This document shows, one piece after another, positions 1 through 5,369 of a DNA stretch of 9,315 nucleotides. Below the pieces are notes generated by a model, which was not told where the DNA came from, did not search any database, and saw only the letters and a program-made list of their open reading frames with translations. This DNA comes from Terriglobia bacterium. GTDB lineage: Bacteria; Acidobacteriota; Terriglobia; UBA7540. Location: NCBI GenBank assembly GCA_030040515.1, contig JASHTO010000518.1, positions 1 through 9,315 on the forward strand. Reading direction: 5' to 3'. Numbering within the stretch: the first letter of the stretch is position 1; each line of letters begins with the position of its first letter. The translations under genes and the position numbers were made by a program.

Positions 1-76
1 GCAGGATATTCAAAGGCCGTCAAATTGGCGCTAGGCTTATCAGTTCTCGGCTTTCGCCACAGCGATGATCTTCGCG

Positions 77-125
77 GAAATACGAAATACGGGGGAAATA
101 CGGGGGGAAAGGGGGAAATACGGGG
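77..125. repeat. Degenerate GAAATAC(G)n tandem tract
   Basis: The heptamer GAAATAC starts at 77, 84, 95 and 115, with runs of four to six G between most copies and a shortened GAAAG unit around 107-111. The tract ends directly at the left arm of the inverted repeat at 122, so the two are probably parts of one repeat element. No function is visible. Confidence 0.7.
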
Positions 126-199
126 ACAGACGGAACGTTTACCTTGTTTTACACGAACCGAACGTACGTAGAAACAAGTGAAACGTTCCGTCTGTCCCC
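122..199. repeat. Perfect 19-bp inverted repeat, long hairpin element
   Basis: The left arm 122-140 begins GGGGACAGACGG and the right arm 181-199 is its exact reverse complement, ending in CCGTCTGTCCCC. After a two-base mismatch, pairing resumes inward (143-149 with 172-178), so about 26 base pairs can form around a loop holding ACGTACGT. The element contains no gene. It resembles small non-autonomous palindromic elements (REP-like or MITE-like). It is unlike the GTAG-headed REPs elsewhere in the window in both head and stem, so it is a separate class. The arms are seen directly; mobility is inference. Confidence 0.8.
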
Positions 200-422
200 A
201 TGTTTTTGGCGTCATGGCCCCGATGGCATGTTCTTCCATGTTCGTGCTACGGGGCTATTTTGCCGAGGCATTGAAGGAGAACCCATTTTGGCGGCCGGCT
301 GAGCGCTAGCTGGTTTAGCTGCGTCGTTACGAACGTCCGCTGTGCTTTTGCCTTTAAATAGATTTCTCAAGAAGCTCATGAGTGATTACCCCTCCGAAGT
401 ACTCGGGTCATTAAAAGTCCAT

Positions 423-1406
423 CTACTTGACGAAGGACTTGACCCAAGCGGTAATGTACTCCGATCCGTTTTTGTAGTTGCAAGACTCCAGAAAAGCCAA
501 ACCAGATTCAGCGGCTTTGATTAAGATTGGAGTGAGTTCGTGGGGGGGAACAGCAAAGGCAGCTTTCGTTCCTTGGAGTTGGACTTTGGCGTTCAGCAAG
601 GCGAGTATAAACATCATACATGTACCCGATACATCTTGTTCTATGAATGGCACAAGGGCCGGCGATTTTTTCCATGCTGCCGAGCACCAACGGCGAATTT
701 CCGGAATTTGACAAACCTCGCGAGGATCACCATCGAAGCCAAGAAAGGTCAAAATACATGGTTTGAATGAACCGCGTTCGCGTATTTGTGTGGCAATGGA
801 CCCCAGAAGCTCTTCGACTTCGCTTACGTCGGCATGATCGAGGTGATATTTATCGACCACAACTGCAGAGAAGTCAGTTTTGCCATCGCTTGAACGAATA
901 TGCCTTACATTACTCGGTCTCTTTTGCCTGGGCGATTCAAATGATTCTGAGCCACGTAGTTCTTGCCCTTTGTATTTCCAAACTTTCTTTGTAGCGTCCC
1001 ACGCCGCGTTTTCGGTATCCTGAAGAGCCGCCGCAACGAGCACATCGGGTGCATGCATATCAAAGTTCCCGTTATAAATATCTGCGGTCTCGTGGCGCGT
1101 GCCACAGGTTCCGCACGTGCGGCCACCCATGACTGTCATTCCCATTGACAGGCCAAGCTCGCTTAGCGAGTCTTTTTGTTTTACGTAGATTGAGCCACAT
1201 CCCTGGCACTGCCAATAGCTACTTCGTGTGGTCATTTGCAGTCTCGTGCCCGCTGATTTGATTTTCACCCATTCAGGAGGTTGGCCGATTTCGTCGGGAT
1301 TTTGACATTCATTTGTTGCGGAGTCAACGATCGAAAGTCGATCCGTAACGTCAAGCTGCTTGTGTAAAAAGCCGGAGGGTGCGATTTTTCCATTCCGGGT
1401 TTTCAT
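423..1406 (-). CDS. Unrecognised zinc-ribbon protein
   Basis: A 327-residue protein of a family I do not recognise. It has two CxxC knuckles, C67/C70 (CQGC) and C98/C101 (CGTC), spaced like a zinc ribbon. A charged linker follows, then a mixed C-terminal half with FLGFDGDPREVCQIPEIRRW near 221-240 and a hydrophobic stretch MMFILALLNAKVQL near 264-277. No signal peptide or clear catalytic motif is visible. The zinc ribbon suggests nucleic-acid or protein binding, but that is inference. Two lines sampled from this gene are about 42-43% GC, against about 63% for one line from the TPR gene, consistent with acquisition by transfer. The ATG at 1406 has no good Shine-Dalgarno sequence. The REP doublet starts only 23 bases upstream of it, so the native promoter may have been displaced or the start may differ. 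Confidence 0.72.
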   Translation of the reverse strand: MKTRNGKIAPSGFLHKQLDVTDRLSIVDSATNECQNPDEIGQPPEWVKIKSAGTRLQMTTRSSYWQCQGCGSIYVKQKDSLSELGLSMGMTVMGGRTCGTCGTRHETADIYNGNFDMHAPDVLVAAALQDTENAAWDATKKVWKYKGQELRGSESFESPRQKRPSNVRHIRSSDGKTDFSAVVVDKYHLDHADVSEVEELLGSIATQIRERGSFKPCILTFLGFDGDPREVCQIPEIRRWCSAAWKKSPALVPFIEQDVSGTCMMFILALLNAKVQLQGTKAAFAVPPHELTPILIKAAESGLAFLESCNYKNGSEYITAWVKSFVK

Positions 1407-1429
1407 TGAGGCCGTTGAAGCGGCTAGCA

Positions 1430-1512
1430 GGTAGCCACGGCATGCCTTTTATGCCGTGGGTTCTTCCGAAAGAAACCCGAGCCCACGGCACAAAAATCGT
1501 GCCGTGGCTACC
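1430..1512. repeat. Upstream REP doublet (BIME-like, class I)
   Basis: Two REP palindromes stand head to head. REP A: GTAG head at 1431-1434, stem CCACGGCAT (1435-1443) with ATGCCGTGG (1451-1459), 7-nt loop. REP B, inverted: stem CCACGGCAC (1483-1491) with GTGCCGTGG (1499-1507), 7-nt loop, then CTAC (1508-1511), the complement of GTAG. The linker has its own weak hairpin (GGGTT...AACCC type), so the unit 1431-1511 is also one large imperfect palindrome. A GTAG tetranucleotide 5' of an imperfect hairpin is the known signature recognised by RAYT transposases, and a RAYT gene lies 232 bases downstream. Confidence 0.9.
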
Positions 1513-1526
1513 CACTCTTCTGAAGA

Positions 1527-1589
1527 AATCTGTCGGACACCAAGTCACCATATGCGGCCAAGCAGCACGTGCGGTTGAACCGACAGATT
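1527..1589. repeat. 10-bp inverted repeat between REP doublet and RAYT gene
   Basis: AATCTGTCGG (1527-1536) and CCGACAGATT (1580-1589) are exact reverse complements 43 bases apart, with a GCACGTGC palindrome inside the spacer (1565-1572). This may be regulatory or a decayed repeat. It does not carry the GTAG head of the neighbouring REPs. The rest of 1513-1743 shows nothing I can name. Confidence 0.4.
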
Positions 1590-1743
1590 ACCTGCCTGTG
1601 ACTTTACACGTGCGTTTGATTACGAACGAGCAATGGCCCGATCTCCGGCCAGCAGCACGAAACCCAGGTTCCATCAGCAGGTAGCTTTTCCTTTTGCCCG
1701 CGAACCGATGATGGGTCCGTGGCCCACCTGGTGGTAATATCCG

Positions 1744-2256
1744 ATGGTGTCGCACGTCCGTCGGCTGCAAACTTCGGATCGAATCTTTTTTGTTACGGTG
1801 AATCTTCGCCGCACACGGGTTCCGCTGGCGAAGGGAGAATTTGGGTTGGTGACGGACGCCCTGGCGGCCTCGCGGCGCAAGCTTGGCTTTCTCTTGTGCG
1901 GCTATGTGGTGATGCCGGACCACTGGCACGCGCTCATCTGGACAACCTTTCCGCTCACGATCTCGCGGGCGGTTCAGGACATCAAGTGGACCGCAGCGAG
2001 CTCGTTGAACCGTGCGCGGGGCACTCGCGGCGCGGTGTGGCAACATCAATTCTGGGACCGCTTCGTGCGCCACCAAAAGGAATTCGCAGGGCGCCTCGAC
2101 TACCTGCACCTGAATCCGGTGCGCAAAGGACTGGTCAGCCGGCCTCAAGACTGGCGATGGTCAAGCTACAATAGCTTCGCCCTCGACAAGCTCACGGTTG
2201 CGCAGTGTCCCATCGAGATGGATCATGTCCACTTGCCGGAATCGTATCGCGGGTGA
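1744..2256 (+). CDS. REP-associated tyrosine transposase (RAYT)
   Basis: A 170-residue HUH-family Y1 single-strand transposase of the RAYT branch (IS200/IS605 relatives), which binds and cleaves GTAG-headed REP hairpins. The HUH motif is H60-W61-H62 in YVVMPDHWHALI. The likely catalytic tyrosine is Y120 in LDYLHLNPVRKGLV, followed by the family-typical DWRWSSY (136-142). The N-terminus SDRIFFVTVNLRR fits the first strand of the fold. Length is normal for the group, so it looks intact. An in-frame TAA at 1735-1737 leaves ATG 1744 as the first possible start. The upstream GGTGG is a poor Shine-Dalgarno and sits in a small CCACC-T-GGTGG palindrome. Near-identical REP doublets flank the gene and another REP begins 7 bases after the stop, which is the expected context for its substrates. 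Characterised RAYTs are domesticated rather than freely mobile; activity here is inferred. Confidence 0.93.
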   Translation: MVSHVRRLQTSDRIFFVTVNLRRTRVPLAKGEFGLVTDALAASRRKLGFLLCGYVVMPDHWHALIWTTFPLTISRAVQDIKWTAASSLNRARGTRGAVWQHQFWDRFVRHQKEFAGRLDYLHLNPVRKGLVSRPQDWRWSSYNSFALDKLTVAQCPIEMDHVHLPESYRG

Positions 2257-2293
2257 GAAAAGCCCACGACACCCAAAGCGTGTCTGGCTACCC
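2232..2293. repeat. RAYT 3' end plus REP, copy 1 of a direct repeat
   Basis: This segment holds the last RAYT codons, the TGA stop and the adjoining inverted REP. The REP stem is CCACGACAC (2264-2272) with GTGTC-TGG (2280-2287), a 7-nt loop and CTAC at 2288-2291. Against copy 2 (2494-2556) it has one substitution (G/A at 2235/2497) and lacks one G in the 3' stem arm, so this REP is slightly decayed while copy 2 is perfect. Confidence 0.9.
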
Positions 2294-2342
2294 GCCTTAT
2301 ATTCCGCCCACACAGCACTGAAACCAATTTGAGATCTGTCCC

Positions 2343-2375
2343 GGTAGCCACGGTCAGCGCATTCTGACCGTGGGT
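2343..2375 (+). repeat. Single REP with GGTCAG stem variant (class I)
   Basis: GTAG head at 2344-2347, a perfect 10-bp stem CCACGGTCAG (2348-2357) with CTGACCGTGG (2364-2373), and a 6-nt loop CGCATT. The outer stem CCACG/CGTGG matches the other REPs. The inner bases differ on both arms and still pair, which is covariation and evidence that the hairpin itself is maintained. Confidence 0.9.
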
Positions 2376-2380
2376 TTTTC
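2348..2380 (+). terminator. Possible intrinsic terminator formed by REP
   Basis: The perfect GC-rich 10-bp REP stem is followed after one G by TTTTT (2375-2379) and C. It lies about 90 bases past the RAYT stop and has the layout of a rho-independent terminator. The next REP (stem 2401-2424) is also followed by G and TTTTT. The palindrome's main identity is REP; termination is a plausible side role inferred from shape. Confidence 0.4.
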
Positions 2381-2395
2381 CCGCATTACGAAGCG

Positions 2396-2491
2396 GGTAG
2401 CCACGGCATGTTTTTATGCCGTGGGTTTTTCAGTTGTGGGTTCTTCGAAAGAAACCCGAGCCCACGGCACAAAGATCGTGCCGTGGCTACC
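2396..2491. repeat. Downstream REP doublet (BIME-like, class I)
   Basis: GTAG head 2397-2400 and stem CCACGGCAT (2401-2409) with ATGCCGTGG (2416-2424), then an inverted REP with stem CCACGGCAC (2462-2470), 7-nt loop, GTGCCGTGG (2478-2486) and CTAC (2487-2490). The stems are identical to those of the upstream doublet at 1430-1512, and the linker GAAAGAAACCCGAG is shared. This copy has about 14 extra bases in the linker, including a second GTGGGTT. The RAYT gene therefore lies between direct copies of one doublet. Confidence 0.9.
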
Positions 2492-2493
2492 GG

Positions 2494-2556
2494 CTTACCG
2501 GAATCGTATCGCGGGTGAGAAAAGCCCACGACACCCAAAGCGTGTCGTGGCTACCC
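2494..2556. repeat. RAYT 3' end plus REP, copy 2 of a direct repeat
   Basis: Near-exact second copy of 2232-2293. It reproduces the final RAYT codons, the stop, the 7-base gap and a REP, here with a perfect 9-bp stem CCACGACAC (2526-2534) with GTGTCGTGG (2542-2550), 7-nt loop CCAAAGC and CTAC (2551-2554). It joins the downstream doublet with only a few bases between. Similarity stops soon after the CTACCC end. No further RAYT coding sequence is present here. Confidence 0.9.
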
Positions 2557-2653
2557 TGCTTGGGTGCTCCCCGAAGCAGGTCGCTCCATAAACAGGCAGA
2601 GTGTGATATATTTCGGTCATTCGAATTGCCGGAAGCGAAATTCTGGTTAACGG

Positions 2654-2659
2654 TATAAT
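2654..2659 (+). promoter_or_regulatory. Possible -10 box (TATAAT)
   Basis: A perfect TATAAT lies 44 bases upstream of the small ORF at 2704. No matching -35 is seen at 16-18 bases; the nearest candidate, TTGCCG (2626-2631), is 22 bases away. Weak support. Confidence 0.25.
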
Positions 2660-2703
2660 TTTTTCGGAACCACAGCGCAACCCAAGACAGCTCAGGTAGT
2701 CCG

Positions 2704-3030
2704 ATGCAAGCGAATCTCTTGCGGCGGTCATTTTCGCCCTTCGTTGGGATGTTGGGCATCAATTCGTTTCAGAGCCGGCCTGCCGATGCTGAGCCGCATC
2801 GCAGTTCTCCGGTGACTTGCCGCCGCCGGCGCATTCGCAGGTCCGCGGCCCAAGTGTTGCTGGCCCTCGTGCTGCTGGTGGTCGTGGCGGCGGTGCTGAT
2901 TCCCAGACATCTTGAACCGTGCGAATGTGCCATGGATGAGGGCGCGGCCGCGATGTGCGCCCACTATCAACTCTTCGGTCGCGACGTTTGCGTGTCCTGC
3001 GCCACCCGTCACCTCCTGCGCAGGAGATGA
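2704..3030 (+). CDS. Possible small membrane protein
   Basis: A 108-residue ORF I do not recognise. It has a basic stretch CRRRRIRR (about 38-45) followed by a strong hydrophobic segment VLLALVLLVVVAAVLIP (about 51-67), so it could be a single-pass membrane protein with a short C-terminal tail. The tail holds five cysteines, including CEC and CVSC, which might bind metal or form disulfides. Third codon positions are GC-rich, as expected for a coding frame in this genome. The start is uncertain (ATG 2704 or 2749) and no good ribosome-binding site is visible. Overlapping minus-strand ORFs are low-complexity Arg/Pro/Ala translations and less likely. It stops 134 bases before the TPR/TonB gene. 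Confidence 0.42.
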   Translation: MQANLLRRSFSPFVGMLGINSFQSRPADAEPHRSSPVTCRRRRIRRSAAQVLLALVLLVVVAAVLIPRHLEPCECAMDEGAAAMCAHYQLFGRDVCVSCATRHLLRRR

Positions 3031-3149
3031 GAACGGGTGTGATTCGCAGTAGCGTAAAGGCGCCGGCAACTTCCACGGACTCGCCTCTCGCGGGATGAAT
3101 TGCGACTCGACGCATCGCCATGGGTGTCGAGGCACACTTGGAACCGGTC

Positions 3150-3157
3150 AGGGAGGA
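3150..3157 (+). promoter_or_regulatory. Ribosome-binding site deciding the TPR/TonB start
   Basis: AGGGAGGA lies 7 bases before ATG 3165. This selects that ATG over the upstream in-frame ATG 3120, and the chosen start opens directly into a signal peptide. Confidence 0.75.
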
Positions 3158-3164
3158 AACTCCA

Positions 3165-4389
3165 ATGATTCGTGCCTTGATACTCTTCTTTCTGTTTCCC
3201 CTTTACGGATCGGCCACCTCGCAGCCTGCCAAGCCCTTCAGCCAGGTTGAGCTGCTGGCTCTGCGTCTGGCGGGGCAGCATCAGGATCACATGGAGCGGG
3301 ACATCGCGAAGCGGGGGATTGATTTTCCGCTCGACGAAGACTACGTCACCGCGCTCCAAGCGGCGGGAGGAAGCGACGCGTTGATGGCGGCCGTGCGCAA
3401 AGCTGCCTCAACCTCCGGGAGCGCCCGCGCGTCCGGGTCGAGTTCAGCGCCGGACACCCAGGTTCTTCCGCACCTGCTGCAGGCCGCGAAGCTGCTGCAG
3501 AACCGGGCTTGGCCGGAGGCCGAAAAGGAAATCCGCGCGGCCCTCGCCATCGAGCCGGATAATCCTCTGCTGCACATTGACCTGTCGGGGGTCTTGCCCA
3601 GCAGCCTGGGCGAGCCGGGATGGACCGCCGCGATCGCCGAGGACCGGGAAGCGCTCCGCCTGGATCCCGGCTTGGCGCTCGCGCACTTCCATATCGCCAC
3701 CGCGCTCCGCCAGCAGGGCAACACCACGGGCGCCATCGCCGAGGCCCGCGAGGTGATGCGATTGGACCCTGACGATGGGCGCGCCTGGAACGCGCTGGCT
3801 CGATTGTTGGAGGAGGCGGGAGACCTGGACGGCGCGCTCGAGGCCAATCAGCAGGCTTTGGCCCAGAGTCCGGACGCAGCCTTTTCCCACTGGAACCTGG
3901 CGGAATTGTTGGAGAAGAAGGGCGACCTGGATGGCGCTCTCGCGCAAGCGCGCGAGGCAGTGCGCATCGTCCCCGACCGGCCCAGGGGGCACTATGTATT
4001 GGCCAGAATCTTGCGAGGCAAAGGCGATAAGGCGGAAGCCGCCAAGGAGGAGCAAATCGCCACCGAACTGGAGGCGAAAAACCCGCCCCGGCAGGTTCAC
4101 GCAGGTGATGCGGTGATGGCGAAAGGGTTGATTTACCAGCCCAAGCCGACCTATCCCCGCGAGGCGCAAAAGGCAGGCATTGAAGGCACGGTGCGTATTG
4201 CGTATGGAAGTGGTGATCGCCCGGAGCGGCAGGGTGCAGACCGTAAAGCTGCTCAGCGGCCCGCCGGCCCTGGCGCCGGCCGCTATGAAAGCCGTGGCCA
4301 AGTGGCGCTACCGGCCTTCCCTTCTCAGCGGCGAGCCTGTGGAGGTGGTAACCGAGGTGGATGTTACCTTCCCAACGTTAAGAAAGTAA
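3165..4389 (+). pseudogene. Secreted TPR protein with TonB C-terminal domain, frameshifted
   Basis: Residues 1-20 (MIRALILFFLFPLYGSATSQ) are a signal peptide or N-terminal anchor. Residues 26-80 form a short helical module (rGIDF...LqaaGgsdaLmaAvrkA). Residues 100-300 hold about five TPR units with typical ...AL...P... spacing, fitting a protein-interaction scaffold in the periplasm. From about 318 comes a TonB C-terminal domain (YQPKPTYPREAQKAGIEGTV). This domain normally contacts TonB-box partners, though many TPR-TonB fusions have no known partner. At 4193-4206 a 7-nt tandem duplication shifts the frame. The true continuation (RMEVVIARSGRVQTVKLLSG, ending DVTFPTLRK) runs in the +1 frame to TAA 4387-4389, whereas the unshifted frame reads an unrelated tail to 4415. 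Without the extra 7 bases the product would be 405 residues with a full TonB domain. As written, the domain is lost after its first strand. Confidence 0.85.
4193..4206 (+). repeat. 7-nt tandem duplication causing a frameshift
   Basis: GCGTATT (4193-4199) is followed directly by GCGTATG (4200-4206). Removing one unit restores GTVRMEVVIARSGRV, which has the normal spacing of a TonB C-terminal domain. Confidence 0.8.
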
Positions 4390-4423
4390 AATCTTTGCAC
4401 AATTCCCTTCCTTAAGCCCGGAC

Positions 4424-4439
4424 GGGGAAACTCATCCCC
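4424..4439 (+). terminator. Weak terminator-like hairpin after the TonB gene
   Basis: GGGGA (4424-4428) can pair with TCCCC (4435-4439) across a 6-base loop, followed by CCTTTCCTT. The stem is short and the T-run poor, so this is only a candidate. Confidence 0.25.
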
Positions 4440-4516
4440 CCTTTCCTTCGTCAAACGATGACACGGCCTAAGATGCTAGCGGGCGAGCCGGACTGTTTGA
4501 CGCACGTGCGCACGCG

Positions 4517-4533
4517 GTGCCACGCGGTGGCAC
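4517..4533 (+). promoter_or_regulatory. Perfect hairpin in the leader of the 4544 gene
   Basis: GTGCCAC (4517-4523) and GTGGCAC (4527-4533) form a perfect 7-bp stem with loop GCG, ending 10 bases before ATG 4544 and just before the AAGGGA ribosome-binding candidate (4536-4541). It sits in a partial tandem of CACGCGGTGS units. It may affect translation initiation or be a protein-binding palindrome; the role is inferred. Confidence 0.45.
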
Positions 4534-4543
4534 GCAAGGGAAG

Positions 4544-5356
4544 ATGCGAGAAGCGATCCACAGAAGCCGGCCGCCCCGAAGTGGGTTGGCGGGCACGCTC
4601 ATCACGGCGATCCTATGCGCTGCTGCTTCGGCGGCCGCGCAACAACCGGCGGATGGTCCTGCGTCCCCGGCATCCCCCGGTGATCCACCCAAGGCGGCAC
4701 CAAGAAGCAACGCAGATCCGAAAGCGCCGGTCATTTCCCCGAGCGGTACATCCAATGACCGGCTTTTTTATGCTCTTCCCAATTTTCTTACCATGGAAAA
4801 CGCCACGCAGTTACCGCCCTTGAGTTCCTGGCAGAAATTTAAAGCCGCGGCGCTCACCTCGTTCGATTACTTCAATTACCCCTGGTACGGGGCTCTTGCC
4901 GGGATTAGCCAGGCGGAGAACAGCGAAAAAGGATACGGACAGGGAATGGTGGGTTACGCAAAGCGCTACGGGGCAGCGTTTGCCGACGGAACCATCGAGA
5001 ACTTCATGACGGGCGCCATCCTTCCCTCGATACTCAAGGAGGATCCGCGCTTCTACCAATCGTATTCCGGAACGTTTTGGGGCCGGACCGGTTACGCCAT
5101 AAGCCGTATCTTTGTAACGCGCACCGACTCCGGACACAACCGGTTCAATTTCTCTGAAATCATGGGGAGCGCGCTTTCCGCGGGGATTTCCACCTACACC
5201 TACCACCCTCGGGAGGATCGGACTTTGGCAAATACTGCCAGCGTGTGGGGCTCCCAGGTCGGGTACGACACCATGACCATCGTGATGAAGGAATTCTGGC
5301 CTGACCTTCGCCGCAAATTCAGCCACAAGCCGCAAGCCCACTCTCTTGCGCCTTGA
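4544..5356 (+). CDS. Secreted protein of unknown function
   Basis: A 270-residue protein from ATG 4544. The start is chosen because a basic n-region (HRSRPPRSG), a hydrophobic core (LAGTLITAILCAAASA) and an Ala-rich cleavage region (AAAQQ) follow at once, forming a Sec signal peptide. The ribosome-binding candidate AAGGGA is close to the ATG, so GTG 4517 remains possible. A Pro/Ala/Ser-rich linker (about 33-70) precedes a conserved-looking domain with the stretches FNYPWYGALAGISQAENSEK, GYAKRYGAAFADGTIENFMT, DPRFYQ, NRFNFSEIMGSALSAGIS and TYTYHPREDR. I recall such proteins as common uncharacterised exported proteins of Acidobacteria. A periplasmic or outer-membrane location is likely, and no catalytic site is evident. 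Its stop lies 13 bases from the stop of the convergent cupin gene. Confidence 0.8.
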   Translation: MREAIHRSRPPRSGLAGTLITAILCAAASAAAQQPADGPASPASPGDPPKAAPRSNADPKAPVISPSGTSNDRLFYALPNFLTMENATQLPPLSSWQKFKAAALTSFDYFNYPWYGALAGISQAENSEKGYGQGMVGYAKRYGAAFADGTIENFMTGAILPSILKEDPRFYQSYSGTFWGRTGYAISRIFVTRTDSGHNRFNFSEIMGSALSAGISTYTYHPREDRTLANTASVWGSQVGYDTMTIVMKEFWPDLRRKFSHKPQAHSLAP

Positions 5357-5369
5357 CAACCAGCAATTG

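Larger units (their letters stand above)
1..422. other. Stretch without a supported gene
   Basis: I see no convincing gene here. Frame 1 on the plus strand is open from the first base to a TAG at 169-171, but its end runs through the repeat tract and hairpin, so it is at best the tail of a gene starting outside the window. A short open stretch on the plus strand around 214-309 has no recognisable similarity. The structured content is the GAAATAC tandem tract and the long inverted repeat, listed separately. The rest (200-422) is unremarkable and lies downstream of the minus-strand gene that ends at 423. No clear terminator for that gene was found. Confidence 0.5.

Noticed and set aside
1..171. 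Plus-strand frame open from base 1 to TAG 169-171 as a partial gene
   Set aside because: The latter half translates the repeat tract and hairpin arm, and the first 25 codons alone show no recognisable similarity.
1588..2148. 186-codon minus-strand ORF opposite the RAYT gene
   Set aside because: It is antisense to a clear RAYT coding sequence and its translation is Arg/His/Pro-rich without a recognisable domain.
1430..2556. Possible CRISPR array because of repeated palindromes
   Set aside because: Spacing is irregular, orientation alternates, stems vary and there are no uniform spacers; a REP/RAYT locus explains it fully.
2555..2580. Hairpin CCTGCTT...AAGCAGG as a terminator
   Set aside because: The 7-bp stem has a 12-base loop and no T-run after it.
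2728..3135. 135- and 120-codon minus-strand ORFs
   Set aside because: Low-complexity Arg/Pro/His translations, no hydrophobic or domain pattern, and they overlap the better plus-strand candidate.
3444..4301. 285-codon minus-strand ORF opposite the TPR/TonB gene
   Set aside because: A long shadow typical of GC-rich TPR coding sequence; the plus strand has clear TPR and TonB motifs and a good ribosome-binding site.
4390..4415. End of the TPR/TonB gene at 4415
   Set aside because: That end belongs to the out-of-frame tail after the 7-nt duplication; the TonB motif ends naturally at TAA 4387-4389 in the restored frame.
4811..5359. 182-codon minus-strand ORF
   Set aside because: Antisense to the secreted protein, which has a signal peptide and conserved-looking motifs.
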